A stretch of 64,000 nt of DNA from Achatina immaculata (GCA_009760885.1 CM019710.1:1590633-1654632); one strand, 5' to 3'; positions 11,405 through 23,690 are shown, counted from the stretch's first letter. Numbers and translations: made by a program. The notes: generated from the letters alone by a model not told the origin.

Positions 11405-12000
11405 TCCAACTACTATTCGCAAATAAAACATAAGCAACACCACAGTAATTGCAATATGGAACATTAGAACACCAATAGATCTTGGAAAACTGGAAAACAT
11501 CGAAAGAAAAATGAAAAGAAAGGAAATTAACATCCTTGGTTTATATGAAATGAGATGGACTGGAGCAGGAAGCAGTGATCATAAAGACTTAAAAATAATA
11601 TATTCTGGGGGAAACCAGCGTAGAAATGGAGTTTGCATAATATTAGATAAGAAGACAGCAAGAACCGTGAAAAGTTTCTGGTGCATATTGGACGGAGTGT
11701 TAATGGTTAAATTAAAGGGCCACCCAATAGACAAAAATCTCATCCAAGTATACATACCAACTTCAGAAAGCTCTGATGATGAGATATTTTACAACAGTCT
11801 GGACATGGCAATGAAACAGTGCAAACCATGAGAAGTAAACTTTGTGCTAGGTGATTTAAACGCGAAAGTAGGGACTGAACAAGGCAATGAAGCTACTGGC
11901 AAGTATGGAATAGGTATCAGAAATACAAGAGGAGAGATGTTGATTGAGTGAGCAGAAAAGAATAAAATGATAATAGGAAATATTTGGTTTCAACAGCACC
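11405..12000 (+). pseudogene. LINE-F endonuclease fragment, copy 1
   Basis: Start of a LINE second ORF: an APE-type endonuclease that would nick target DNA for target-primed reverse transcription. Visible motifs are AIWNIRT (the usual N-terminal WN-R), LGLYEMRWTG, a VCIILDKK core strand, and FVLGDLNAKVG (the GDFNA-type motif). A TGA at 11829-11831 and another stop near 11950 break the frame. It ends in a CT tract at 12008 and has no reverse transcriptase attached in this copy. Confidence 0.85.
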
Positions 12001-12005
12001 AAAGG

Positions 12006-12007
<2 letters not shown>

Positions 12008-12054
<47 letters not shown>

Positions 12055-12055
12055 G
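12008..12055. repeat. (CT)n microsatellite
   Basis: Pure CT tract at the junction of LINE-F and the minus-strand LINE-G end. The duplicate tract lies at 13648-13699. Confidence 0.95.
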
Positions 12056-12129
12056 AACCTTAAGTGCCCAGGGCACATGGGGCTTCCGCAAGGGTTTTCC
12101 ACAAATACCTGTCCTTTGCCTTTTTTTCT

Positions 12130-13652
12130 GCTCTTCCAAGTTCTCGAATGTCGATTCACACGTGAGGGAGGCATGTAGTAACATGCGCTGATTGAGGGGG
12201 GGGGGGGGTGTAGTATCATCCGTTGTCGTGAAGGAGGCATGTAGTATCATGCGTTGTCGTGAAGGAGGCATGTAGTATCATGCATTGTCGTGAAGGAGGC
12301 ATGTAGTATCATGCGTTGTCATGAAGGAAGCATGTAGTATCATGCGTTGTTGTGAAGGAGGTATGTAGCATCATGCGTGGACGTGAAGAAAGCATGTAGT
12401 ATCATGCGTTGATTGGGATACATGTTTTATCATACGTTGACTGTGGCATGAGGCTGGAGAGACTACATGTATTAAAGCTTAATAAATGCCAATACGTTTT
12501 CTCTAATTTGATTTATTCAAATTAACCGGACTTGGAGTTATTACATATTATTCACTATGTCTAGTTCTAAGGACTGTTATAGCCGGAGGTGGGGTGGAGG
12601 ATAAGCTCTCCACTACAATTAAATGTCTCCAAGGCCTGCGTCTCAAATAGCCTCTGACAGTCCAAGTCCAGCTCTTGGCCTTCTCGTGCCGGAACTTTAA
12701 ACTGACAGGAGAATAAGCGAAAGGCGAGTACCTGGTGCCTGAAAACTAGACGCTTCGGGTAGATGAGACTTGTTAGTCTTGGTTGGTACCTCATCTAGGA
12801 GAAGGAAAACTGATTTCAAACCCCCTGCTGCTTTGTAGGTAGGCTCTGGTCAGAGTCAAAGGCTAGTGAAATAAACCATAAACAAACATGTGGAAGGCAA
12901 GGGGAGATCAACACTGTAAATTCCCAAGAACAATCATGACAATCCACAATTCTTTGAATCATAACGACGTTAATGGGGGTTCCAGTGGAACCACCTCGTC
13001 CGGTAGGGTTTATCACATGCGACAGGTGACACCAGATAGTCATCCAACTACTATTCGCAAATAAAACATAAGCAACACCACAGTAATTGCAATATGGAAC
13101 ATTAGAACACCAATAGATCTTGGAAAACTGGAAAACATCGAAAGAAAAATGAAAAGAAAGGAAATTAACATCCTTGGTTTATATGAAATGAGATGGACTG
13201 GAGCAGGAAGCAGTGATCATAAAGACTTAAAAATAATATATTCTGGGGGAAACCAGCGTAGAAATGGAGTTTGCATAATATTAGATAAGAAGACAGCAAG
13301 AACCGTGAAAAGTTTCTGGTGCATATTGGACGGAGTGTTAATGGTTAAATTAAAGGGCCACCCAATAGACAAAAATCTCATCCAAGTATACATACCAACT
13401 TCAGAAAGCTCTGATGATGAGATATTTTACAACAGTCTGGACATGGCAATGAAACAGTGCAAACCATGAGAAGTAAACTTTGTGCTAGGTGATTTAAACG
13501 CGAAAGTAGGGACTGAACAAGGCAATGAAGCTACTGGCAAGTATGGAATAGGTATCAGAAATACAAGAGGAGAGATGTTGATTGAGTGAGCAGAAAAGAA
13601 TAAAATGATAATAGGAAATATTTGGTTTCAACAGCACCAAAGGCGACTCTCT

Positions 13653-13695
<43 letters not shown>

Positions 13696-13776
13696 TTCTC
13701 TGAACCTTAAGTGCCCAGGGCACATGGGGCTTCCGCAAGGGTTTTCCACAAATACCTGTCCTTTGCCTTTTTTTCT
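12130..13776. repeat. 1.65-kb tandem duplication, unit 2
   Basis: Second copy, 9 bp longer because of the CT tract. GCTCTT sits at all three borders (10492, 12130, 13777), the mark of recombination between two 6-bp matches. Confidence 0.95.
13043..13640 (+). pseudogene. LINE-F endonuclease fragment, copy 2
   Basis: Same frame, same motifs and same stops as the copy at 11405, inside the second unit of the tandem duplication. Here the LINE continues beyond the duplication: after the minus-strand LINE-G insertion (13700-14112) LINE-F sequence resumes at 14113. Confidence 0.85.
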
Positions 13777-14112
13777 GCTCTTGCCCAGGTGAGCCCTCTT
13801 TTGCTCAACATTCTCTCTGTTGTTCTTCTCCATGTCTCTTTTGGTCTACCCTTACTTCTGTTCTCCTTTGGTGTCCATCTTAGTGCTATTTTTGGTAGTG
13901 AGTTGTCAGTCATTCGGAGCACATGTCCCAACCATCGCCAGCGTCTTTCTAGAATAATTGCTGTCAGTGGCTTCATCTGCATTTCTGCCAACAAGATGTT
14001 ATTTCTTATGGTGTTTGGCCAAAATATTATTTTAATTCTTCGTAAATATTTAGTGTGGAAAGAATTCAGCTTGTTTTCTATAGTTCTGGTGATTTTCCAG
14101 CATTCACTTCCA
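13700..14112 (-). mobile_element. LINE-G 3' end
   Basis: Minus-strand C-terminal RT region of a LINE. The frame at 13707-13994 reads RWRWLGHVLRM, PKIALRWTP, GRPKETWRRT and WARAEKKAKDR, the usual tail signature of these elements, and a broken frame continues to about 14112. The 3' end abuts the (CT)n tract, which read on the minus strand is a (GA)n tail. LINE-F text lies on both sides, so LINE-G inserted into LINE-F. Confidence 0.82.
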
Positions 14113-14335
14113 TAAAGGTAGCAGCTAAAAACAAAGAACTAGATAGAGAGCTGTTACGGAAAGATAAAGCAAGACAAGAACAATATAGGACCATAATACA
14201 TAATAGGTATAATGCTATAGAGAAGACTGAAACGATTGATGAACAATGGAATACGCTTAAAGACTCTATTCAGCAAACAACTATCGAAATCCTACCTCCA
14301 AATAAACGACACGCTAAACAGGGGTGGATGACAGA
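14113..14335 (+). pseudogene. LINE-F middle segment
   Basis: Continuation of LINE-F between endonuclease and RT. The frame reads KDKARQEQY, EQWNTLKDSIQ and RHAKQGWMTEEI, typical linker text. It stops at 14335 where an inverted RT block begins. Confidence 0.75.
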
Positions 14336-14530
14336 AGAAATTTTGTTTATTCGTTTCCACCATTGTTCTCATTACATATGTGTCATTACTTGTGCCTTTT
14401 CTTTCGAGGAAACCACACTGTTCTTCGCGATTTCTGGTTTTATTTCGCCCCTGACTCTTCTCATGACAATACAAAGCAAGATTTTAGTAACATGGCTCAT
14501 AGGACTAATGGTTGAATGTGAAGACCATCG
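14336..14530 (-). pseudogene. Inverted RT block
   Basis: On the minus strand this reads SHVTKILL, EEQCGFLERKGTS and RTMVE, the RT block that normally precedes the palm domain. It is opposite in direction to the LINE-F text on either side. At 14502-14541 ACTAATGGTT and AACCATTAGT form a short hairpin, and RT text like HRTISL is readable on both strands there. An internal inversion or a separate antisense insertion would explain it. Confidence 0.65.
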
Positions 14531-14540
14531 AACCATTAGT

Positions 14541-14578
<38 letters not shown>
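14541..14578. repeat. (TA)n microsatellite
   Basis: Pure TA repeat of about 38 bp directly after the inverted RT block. Confidence 0.95.
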
Positions 14579-14581
<3 letters not shown>

Positions 14582-14589
14582 TGAGAACA

Positions 14590-15735
14590 TTGACGGAAAG
14601 ATCAATAGAAGTAAAGACTGACCTATACTTATGCTTCATAGACTACTGTAAAGAGGATTCGATAAAGTGAGACACATAACAATTATAAGAATGTTGGAAG
14701 ACATCAACATAGATGGGAAAGATCTGAAACTCATCAAAAACATATATTAGCAGCAATCAGCAGCAATGAAGGTTGAGAACCAAATAGGAGCATTCCAAGA
14801 CATAAAATTGAGAGTGAGACAAGGATGTGTTCTATCTCCTGACCTCTTCTCCTTGTACTGCAAAAACATAATGAGAAATATAGAGAGCTTGCCAGGAATA
14901 TCAATTGGCGGGTAAAACCTTAACAACTTAACATATGCAGACGACATAGTTCTGATTGCTAAAAGTGAAAGGGAGATACAGGCTCTTCTGGACATAGTGG
15001 TTCGTGAAAGTAAAAGTAAAGGTCTCAGTCTGAATAAAAAGAAGACTGAAGTGATGGCCATCTCAAAGAAGAGAATACCACCAAAATGTAGCATTACTAT
15101 CGATGGCACAGAGCTGAAACAAGTTAATAGATTCAAGTACTTATGAACAATTATAAAAGCTGATGAAAAATGTCACAACGAAATAAAAAGCAGACGTGCT
15201 CAGGCCAAGTCAGCATTCCAGAAAATGAGAAACATCTTGTGCAACAGATCCATATCAGTGGAAACAAGATTCCGAGTACTTAAATGTTATATCGAGCCAA
15301 TTTAGTTTTATGGATGTGAAGCACAGTCCATGAATAAGAGAGTACAGCGAGAAATGGAGGCCATGGAAATGTAGTTCATAAGCAGGATGTTGAAGGTATC
15401 ATAGACAGCTAAGAAAACCAACGAAGAAGTCTTAAGAGAGGCTGGAGTCAAAATGGAGGCAAATTACAACAAAGATCAGAGGCAGATAAATGAGATTTGT
15501 AGGACATTTTATGAGAAGATGAAAATTGGAACACATTGTGGCAACTGGCAAAATTGAAGGAAGAAGAGACAGAGGAAGACAGAGAGAGAGAGAGAGAAAT
15601 AGAGAGAGAAATTACTGGATAGGCTGTCAGCGTGGCTCGGAAGAAAGTCACCGGCGGATCTCATAATCAAGTCTAAAGACAGGGAATTGTGGAGAGAAAT
15701 GATGGCCACGCCACGCGGCACGGCACTTGATTGAT
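14590..15735 (+). pseudogene. LINE-F/C-like reverse transcriptase remnant
   Basis: A decayed RT with stops and frameshifts throughout. Recognisable pieces are a LYLCFIDY start, RQGCVLSPDLFSLYC, YADDIVLIA, KYL-TI and GRRDRGR near the end. The 3' end CGGCACTTGATTGATTGATT is a (TTGA)n tail. It probably belongs with the LINE-F fragments upstream. Confidence 0.8.
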
Positions 15736-16797
15736 TGATTCACTGTCTAGTAGAATGTTCTTGTCCGATGAGATTTGACGGAGGTGGGAGGGGGGATATG
15801 CAACAGAATAGAATATGTAATTGGGCTGGTAGAAAGAAAATAATAGTCTCCCCTGTAAAGAGTTAATTCTGTATATTTATGGACGTGAGCAGCAGGAAAA
15901 TCTGTTGTAAAGTTCGCACGTATTTGCACTCATAGTGAACGAATTTGGAACAGACGCACAGAAAATAGGGAGACGAGAAGAAAGAATGATTGAGACGGGT
16001 AAGAAAGAAGATTCTAGAAATGTAGGCACGCACGTTTTTCTTCATAGTCAGTATTTTAGTTGGGCTTCTAAATAGTAGAATATAGATTGTAGTCTCTCCT
16101 GTGTAGGAATGCTTAGTATTGGTTAAATTGTGTCCTTTTCAGGTCAGTTTCTTCTGAATTCATTTTTTGAGAGAGTATGTGGTATTGTCTGTAGTAAGAA
16201 GCAAAAATGTCCTTCAATATCTTGCCATGTGAGAGGTCGTCCCTTGGCGACGTTAAGTCGCCCGGATATTTTTTTCACGTATTTGTGAATTCCATCAGTC
16301 TTCTCACGCCACTTCCATTTGGCAATATCCACCAACAAATGTGCTCTCATCAAAAGTCTTTTTGTATTGTAACTGTTTGTGCACACTAAATCTTTAATAT
16401 GAAGCGGTTTTCAAGGGGCAGGCGGCTTCTGTCAGAGTAACATTATTTGGGGACTATAACTTGGATGTCAAGCTTACCTCAATGGCTGGGGGCATTGAAA
16501 TTATTAAAAACTGGCTTAGAAGCTTTCTGGGAGATATTATAAAGGTATTTCAGGATGCAGTCGTCTGTGAATCTCCCATGGTGCGTGAGGATAGCTTTGA
16601 GAAAAGTAACAGATATCGTTTCTATGACTTACAGGGCAACGAGAATGATTGCACTTATATTTTTTTAAAGAAATAAGCAGACTCCCTCTCATGTGGTCAT
16701 ATTAAGAGAAAGGATACGAGGTACATTGGTAAGGGATATGAGGTACATTGGTGAAGGATTCGAGGAACACTCGGCACGGATACGAGATTCACCCTAG
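15736..16797. other. No feature recognised
   Basis: About 1 kb without repeats or a convincing reading frame. Short frames on both strands (60-80 codons) show no domain signature and no clear splice borders. Confidence 0.5.
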
Positions 16798-17107
16798 AGT
16801 TATACGCTACTTGAGATCCATAATAAAACTCCACTGTAAATTGATGTAAGGAGAGGATAATCACAGTGAAAGCCAGTTGTAAATTGATGTAAGGAAAGGA
16901 GACCCACAGTGAAGCTCCACTGTAAATTGATGTAAGGAGAGGAGAACCACAGTGAAACTTCACTGTAAATTGATATAAGGAGAGTAGAACCACAGTGAAA
17001 GCCCACCATAATTTGATGTAAGGAGAGGATAACCACAGTGAAAGCCCACTGTAAATTGATGTAAGGAGATGAGACCCATAGTGAAAGCCCACTGTAAATT
17101 GATGTTA
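16798..17107. repeat. 43-bp minisatellite
   Basis: About seven copies of a 43-bp unit containing CTGTAAATTGATGTAAGGAG. Overlapping minus-strand frames are repeat translation. Confidence 0.93.
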
Positions 17108-18500
17108 GGAGGGTTGAGAATCACCTGTTTTGGAAAATGCTAACACAAAACTATAATCTACAATTTTGCCTGGCCGGAAATGCTTCCTGCATATTTTTTT
17201 TTTTTACATTTTAACAAATAAATCTTAACTGTCAAAATGAAATATTGTACAAAAAATCTGGGCACGTATTTCCTGCCATCATGCATGCGGAAGGTTTTGA
17301 AAAAGTAAACAAATAAATAATAACATTTAAAAAATACTTGCATCTGGTTTCATTTTGGCTGTTGTTAAAAGCAGTGTATGTGCTGAATACACGAATCATG
17401 ACAGTAGGTGTGTGTTTATTAATTTGTTCGCACAGTCTTCAGGTTACAAAAGTCGTAGAATTAACCAAGACAACATATCATTCTGTAAGTTACAGCATGA
17501 CACCATTAATCGCATCACACTGAAAAAGTAGTGTTGAACAACGGAATAATACATCTTTCTCGTTTTCATGCTGTGAGGCAGTCAAATGAAGACATTGGTT
17601 ATGTGGTACTGAAAGTGCAGATGTGTTTTTCATGATAGTGGCCTTTTAGCTGTTAACAAAGACAACCTTTCAACAAACAACATCTGTTATTTAGTACTTG
17701 AAGTTCAGATACGTTTCCCCTGTTGATAGCCTCTTGACTACAGAGGGAAGAAATACTGCATTAAGAAAATTGTTGTGAAGTGGTTTTCAAATTATAAGTA
17801 ACGCGTGTATATTAAATAAACAATTCTCCTTTGACAATAATATCTAAAAAATTATAAAACGTATAATACACTTTGCAATTAAATAGAGTCTAACAGCTTA
17901 AAAATAACAACAAAACGTTGTCATAAAAAAGGGCTGGGCGGGGGCGATCGTTTAAAAAACAACAACAAAAAAAGCTTACAACTAACATTTTTAAAAATGT
18001 AAAATAAAAGAGAAGAAAAAAAACCGATCAAAATATCAACAAATTACAGACAGACAAAACCTAGCAAATATGGCAGACAAACAAAATTTAGCAAATAAAG
18101 CAGACAACCTAGCAAATAAGGCATACAAGCAAAATTATAAAACAGATAAGACATGCTAGAATTTTAGAATAAACAGAAGTTTTAAGTTAAAAAACAATAA
18201 CTAAGTGAAACTTGAGAAAAATGGTAGTAATGAAAAACACTCATTCAAGCTGAGAACAAAACGCGCGTGTAGTTTTATTAAAGAGCAGACAAGCGGGGCT
18301 TAAGAGCAGCAACAAGAAAACTGATGAGTTGTTGCTGATTGACAGAGAACATTCAAGCAAATTTTTAAACAAGTAGTTGTTGCTGCTTGACAGAGAACAT
18401 TCAAGCAAATTTTTAAACAAGTAGTAATAAATAAATAAGCAAGTAGGGCAAGAAAATGTGTGGAACTGACTAGGAAAGAATGGACAGTTCTGAGCCGGAC
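17108..18500. other. AT-rich DNA, no gene seen
   Basis: AT-rich sequence with short A-runs. A 17-bp motif around AGCAAAT/AGACAAACAAA is loosely repeated near 18060-18130, and a 46-bp unit (ACATTCAAGCAAATTTTTAA) occurs twice at 18349-18425. No coding or transposon signature. Confidence 0.5.
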
Positions 18501-18503
18501 ATA

Positions 18504-18620
18504 CAATAATAACAACAACAGTAACAATAACAGCAACAACAGTAAAAATAACAGCAACAACAGTAACAATAACAGCAACAACAGTAACAATAACAGGAAC
18601 AAAAGTAACAGCAGCAAAAA
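18504..18620. repeat. Trinucleotide-rich repeat (AACAGCAAC)n
   Basis: Imperfect AAC/AGT/AGC trinucleotides. On the plus strand it encodes Asn/Ser runs and on the minus strand Leu/Val runs; neither is likely protein. Confidence 0.93.
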
Positions 18621-18660
18621 GAAACACTTCAGGCAGAACACCAACATTTTTTAAAAAAGA

Positions 18661-20030
18661 GATCTTCTTCTTCTTCGTTCGCTTCTACCACCAAGACCGC
18701 CCCGTGATCCTACCGAATGTACTCCTGTGGTCCTCGATAGGTCCCATAGTCCCCCGAGAGGACCACACGAGATCCCCGAGAGGACCACAAGAGATTCAGA
18801 GTATCGCAGGGCTTGGCCTGTATTCTTAGTGGGTCGCAGAAGCGGGATTGCGTGACACTGTGGTTTTCGTTGCACCAGTTTAATTTAGCGTTGGACTTTC
18901 TCACTGGAAAATCTCGACGTGTTTTGGGATATCCTTGTATCCCCGCCGGGTGAGAGATGGTGCCCATCTAGCCTAGAGTTGGACTTTCTCAACGGAAAAC
19001 CTCAGCGTGAATAGGATATGCATACATCCCCGTCGGGTGAGAAGTGGTTGCCTATCTAGACTGCACTGGTCCATTGTCTCCGACTTCAGCATTTTTGTGG
19101 TCGTGGCCGCTATCCTTCCTAGTCCAGGAGGACGAATCCTCGCCACTAATAAGTTTCATACCTGGTTTGAGCCGATTTAGGCGTATTATCCCAGTATGGG
19201 CGTGTTTAGGAGGTGACCGACCTCTAGAGCGGAGATACCGTGACATGGGTAGTCATCACGTTTCACCCCCTGGGTTAAGCCTGTTTAGGCAAATTTCACC
19301 AGTATGGGTCTATATCGGACGTGGCTGGCCTCTAGAGCAAAGGTCCATGGTACGAGTAGCTCTCACCGCGAGACTACTGGACATACGGATTAAACTTCAC
19401 TTTATTCTTTCCATCACCTTTTCACAGCGGCGCCCCCCCCCCCCCGGCAACCCTAATCGCATTTTCTTCATTGGCCGGGAGGAGTTTCACTCCACGCGAG
19501 GCAGCCGAAGAATCTCGCCAGCAGTGTCTTAGTTTTACCCATGGGTTAAGCCGATTTAGGAAATCTGCCCCAGTATGTGTGTAAAAAGGACGTGGCCGGC
19601 TTCTAGAGCAGTAGTGCCGTGATTTGAGTGGTCCTGACCTCAATACTACGGGTTACTTCACTTAATCCTTTCCTTCACCTTTTCCACGACGTTGCTGCAC
19701 GGCAACCCTAATCGCATTTTTCTTCATTGGCTGGGATGAGTTTCACCCCACGCACGGCAGCTGAAGAATCTCGCCAGCAGCGGGTTTTAAATCAGAGTTT
19801 TCCTTCTCCTAGATGAGCTACAAAACATGACTCTCATCTACCCGAAACGTCTGGTTTTCAGGCGCCAGATATTCACCTTCGTAGTTTCTCCTGTCAATTT
19901 GAACAGTTCCGCTACGAGAAGGCCAGGAGCTGGACTTGACCGTTAGAGGCTATTTAAGACGCACACCTTGGAGACATTTAATTGGAGTGGAGAACCCCAC
20001 CTCCGGCTATAACAGTCCATAGAACCAAAA
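18661..20030. repeat. R1, a 1.37-kb non-coding dispersed repeat
   Basis: The first 200 bp match 40741-40880, the part at 18869-19175 matches 45085-45405, and the last 240 bp are an inverted relative of 10930-11180. Inside it, GGTTAAGCCGATTTAGG followed by CCAGTATG and a CTCTAGAGC block occurs three times (about 19165, 19270, 19550). No coding frame recognised; it may be 5' regulatory sequence of a LINE or a composite element. Confidence 0.75.
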
Positions 20031-21984
20031 AAGAGATAAATGTTCTAGGAATTCAGTACCGGGACAAACTGTGACTTTTCGTCTCTTCCTTTTGTTCTTT
20101 TATGAGCTTCTATTATTATTATTATTATTATTGTGTTTCATCTTAAAAATCAGGTTCTTGAGTCTTAAGCTAAGGACTGAGAGCAGTCACGTGACTTCTC
20201 AAGTTCTGGAGAAATAGAAACTTCAACACTTTCCCTATCATACGACCCTAAATTTGCTGCAGTAATAACTTTGCTATAGTGCCCGGAAAAAAGAGAAAAG
20301 GGACAACTTCGCCGCAGGTGGACTCGGGACATCACGGAAAGTCTGAATGTATCATTGCGAGACGTTGGTCAAAATGCCAGGATCGTGTTGCGTTCAGTGA
20401 GAGAGGCAACGCTCTGGACAGGACATGCCACATGAATAAATCATTTTGTTGCATAGTAGAGGATGTTTTGACATACTGTAGTCTGATTTCAGTGAAACTA
20501 TAAATCCCAACAAGGAAAATGCTGAGAACTGCTTTTTTTTTTTTTAATGCTAGCTCAGTTTTACAGACACACGCACACAAGAGCACACCATACGCACACA
20601 CACCACCACCAACGTACACACCCACACAAGTAAGAAATGTCTTGACGACTGGAGGAACAAGACAGGTCACCCCAACACTCCCCCACATTTCTGAGCGTCT
20701 GTTAGGACTGACTCACATATACAGTGTTCTATCACAGAACGCACTATGATACATTTCTTAAAATTTCAGTTTTGCGTTGTGGTAGATAACGATGTTGACG
20801 ACGACGACGACGATAGATAATGATGATGGTGACGATAAGGCTGTCACTGGTTTCCAGTTGTCTTGGAACTTACATAGAAACAAGCGATCATGTCCTCATA
20901 TGCAGCTACATTATCAGGCAAAGCTGGGTCACGGTGAGGATAATGTCGATTTCTCATCATCAAATTGGCGTGAGGTTGTGTTCTTCATTTAGCGGATACG
21001 GGAAACAAGGCTATGTTCGCCAGCTTGTATACTTGTTTTAAGGTAAATTACATATTGATAGGACGTAACACAACTATTACATATTAACAGGACATAGCAC
21101 AACTACTGTACTATTTTTTCAGCACTTGGAGGTTTCCTTTGTCTTAGTGGCACGTATAAATGTCGACATACGGTTCTCCGTTCCTGCCAGGTCACATTCA
21201 GGATCACGCACGCCAAATAAAAACATGAGCTGGCTGCCTACGGTCCTGGCTGAAACTTGAACCACGTATATAGGCGAGGATGAATATAGGAGAGAAAGAA
21301 TGTAGAAAAACGTCTATATCAGGTCTGTCTAATGGGCTACAGTTTGTAGCTGTATTCCGTTGCGAGTTTTGAAGTTTTTAGGCAAGGAATTTGCTGGCTT
21401 CTTTATATTTTATACGTATGTGACAGGTATGTGCACTCTGTTTTCCTGTCTTCTTTTCTTTCATAAGTTTTGTTGTTTCATTTCCATGGAAATGTTTAAA
21501 TTTGATGGAAAAGATGTAATTCAACCTGTTAGAGATGGTGTGTTCACTTACAGCTCATGAAGAGCAATTGAGAAATGAAAACGACGCTCAAAATGAGGCA
21601 AGATGGAATGATTCAGCCTCTTCTGTACATGCCCCGAGCTGATGACCAGAATTACATTGATCAGTCACTTGTTTCCCGCCATGAGACGATACTCTGTTGT
21701 TGATGCCGAAGATCTTGTCATCCTTTCTAACTTGATGCTCCTGGATATCTTTTGACAGTTCGACAGCATAATTTTTCCATATGTTTGGTTCATGTCCATG
21801 TCAGTGGTGGATTATCCATTAAGCTGAAAATCTTCCATGAAAACAGAATAACACCTCATTAACGTTATCTTTAAACTGAAATTTTGTGCATAATTTATTT
21901 AAATATTTCAAACACAATGTTTGAGATATGCACACCTTCTACTATTCTACAGCTACGATCACTGCAAAACTTACTGATGTCACC
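20031..21984. other. No gene recognised
   Basis: Contains (ATT)n at 20111-20132, a CA-rich stretch at 20565-20635 and a GAC/GAT-rich stretch at 20790-20840. Short frames show no domain signature. Confidence 0.5.
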
Positions 21985-22004
21985 TACTGCTGCTGCTGCT
22001 GCTA

Positions 22005-22036
<32 letters not shown>

Positions 22037-22045
22037 CCTGTTACT
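21985..22045. repeat. (CTG)n/(CTA)n microsatellite
   Basis: Runs of GCT and ACT triplets, then GCT again. Confidence 0.92.
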
Positions 22046-22084
22046 ATTTCTGCTACAATTAATACAACTCGGAGATGTAATCGT

Positions 22085-22245
22085 GTTGACTGGCACGGAC
22101 TGAAGTCATGTAATAGTGTTTATTGACACGGGCTGAAGTCATGTAATCATGTCGACTGACACAGGCTGAAGTCATGTAATCGTGTTAATTGGCATGTGCT
22201 GAAGTCATGTAATCGTGTTGACTGGCACGGGCTGAAGTCACTTTA
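22085..22245. repeat. 33-bp minisatellite
   Basis: About five imperfect copies of a unit containing GGCTGAAGTCATGTAATCGT. Confidence 0.88.
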
Positions 22246-22514
22246 AAGACGATTTGAAAAGTCACGGATTCCACCAATTCCAACCCAAAGACAGGAATAA
22301 CAAATTAGATCTCCACTGTTTTGTTGTTAAAATGCTTATAGTAGTTCTGCCAACTCCGAAATAGTAGGGAGAGAGAATAACTCGAGTGCAAAATTCTTTC
22401 AATTGAAAGGAAAAACAGAAACCGGAACAAATGGGTATCTACGATGCTTTCGGGACAGTGAATATTTTTTTCAGATACCGGACGTCTGGTAACACAGTTT
22501 CACGCAGTCCACAG

Positions 22515-23690
22515 CTCATCTATCATCATCATCATCATGTGCCGTGCCGACTGGCGTTGGCTGTTATGCTTCTCCACAGTACACGATCCTTCATGCAGGC
22601 CATCAGCTCAGTTGATGATCTCCTCTCACACCGTCCCGTCAGATTGTCCAGTATCATTTCTCTTGGTCATCTTTATCTTCTTCCCTATTTTTTTCCTGTT
22701 GTTATAATATTTTCAATGCCCCCTCTTCTCATTGCATGTCCTATGAAAGTACATTGTTTCTCTTTTATCTTTTTGACAAGGCTTTTTGTCTCTCCAGCTC
22801 TTCTCATACATTCTTCATTAGTTATTTTTGCTGTTCAGGGGATTCGCAACATTCTTCTAATAAACCACATTTCTGCTGCTTACAATGATTTTGTGCAGAC
22901 CTGTCTTTTGTTCATTATTCACTTCCATATAACAAGATAGGTTCAGTATAGCATTTTAGGACTCGTTTTCTAACATTCATTGATAAGGATGTGTTGGATA
23001 ATATGTTTCTCATTCTCTGAAATGCAGTCTTTGCTTGGCCTATTCTGTTCCTGATTTCTGTTCTGCATTTCCCATCTGAAGTTATTACTGTTCATTCATT
23101 CATTTGCATGTCCCTTGCGGAACTTTACCTCCCAAACAGCACTCCTGTAGGCCTCTCAGTTGTGAGCAAGATGGCCTGCTGCTGCTGCATCCATTTGCAG
23201 ATCGTCAACAATTTCTTGCAGCCATCTTCGTTTTGGTCTTCCTCTTTTTCTTTTTCGCATTATGTATCCTTCCAATACGGTCTTATCTAAATTATCATGA
23301 CATTTAATGTGTCCAAAATATTTAAGTTTTCTCTCTTTAATCCTCTTTACTAGCCAGCCTTCTTCAATATTAAGCTCTTGTAGTATAGATATATTTGTTC
23401 CAAGGTATTTGAATTTCTGCACCTGCTTTAGAATAGTTCCATTTAATTTTATAATGCATGCTGGTGGATTCTGTTTCTTAGATATAACCATAGTCTCTGT
23501 CTTTTTTTTTTATGTTTAAAGTAAGGCCTTTCTGTTCACTTCCTGTGGCGACTTTGTCCAAGAGATTTTGCATGTCTTGTTGGTTCTCAGCTATCAGTAC
23601 TGTGTCGTCAGCACACCGAAGTTGTTAATATTGTATCCTCCAATTTTTATGCCTGGTTCTGTGTTCTGTCTTGTACTAGTAATAAAAAAT
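22515..23690 (-). mobile_element. LINE-C copy, 5'-truncated, carrying a LINE-B insert
   Basis: On the minus strand this is the C-terminal RT of LINE-C (compare 55741-56575): KPSIKIGG-type start near 23660, YKYLG, LYGS, RIPWTA and GRSRGR, then a (CAT)n tail at 22520-22540. It is interrupted at 23100-23400 by LINE-B. The insertion site can be read from intact copies (GTTATTACTG joined to TTCCAAGG). Confidence 0.88.
23100..23400 (-). mobile_element. LINE-B fragment nested in LINE-C
   Basis: Minus-strand 3' end of LINE-B with HIKCHDNLDKT, KRKRGRPKRRWLQEIVDDLQ and AGHLAHN, finishing in a (TGAA)n tail (ATTCATTCATT on the plus strand). It appears almost identical to the LINE-B piece at 28130 but is shorter at the 5' end. 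TGTTC at both borders may be a 5-bp duplication. Confidence 0.87.

Larger units (their letters stand above)
10492..12129. repeat. 1638-bp tandem duplication, unit 1
   Basis: The segment beginning GCTCTTCCAAGTTCTCG is repeated directly at 12130, offset 1638 bp, and appears virtually identical apart from CT-tract length. Contents: end of spacer 4, 31-bp block 4, the LINE-F leader and endonuclease fragment, a CT tract and a scrap of LINE-G. Confidence 0.95.

Noticed and set aside
11178..11405. 75-codon minus-strand frames near LINE-F
   Set aside because: They lie antisense in the LINE-F leader and are identical in the second unit only because of the tandem duplication.
16461..16676. 71-codon plus-strand frame as a host exon
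   Set aside because: No recognisable domain, no convincing splice sites, and chance frames of this length are common in the region.
18241..18647. Minus-strand Leu/Val-rich frames and plus-strand Asn-rich frame
   Set aside because: Translations of a trinucleotide repeat.
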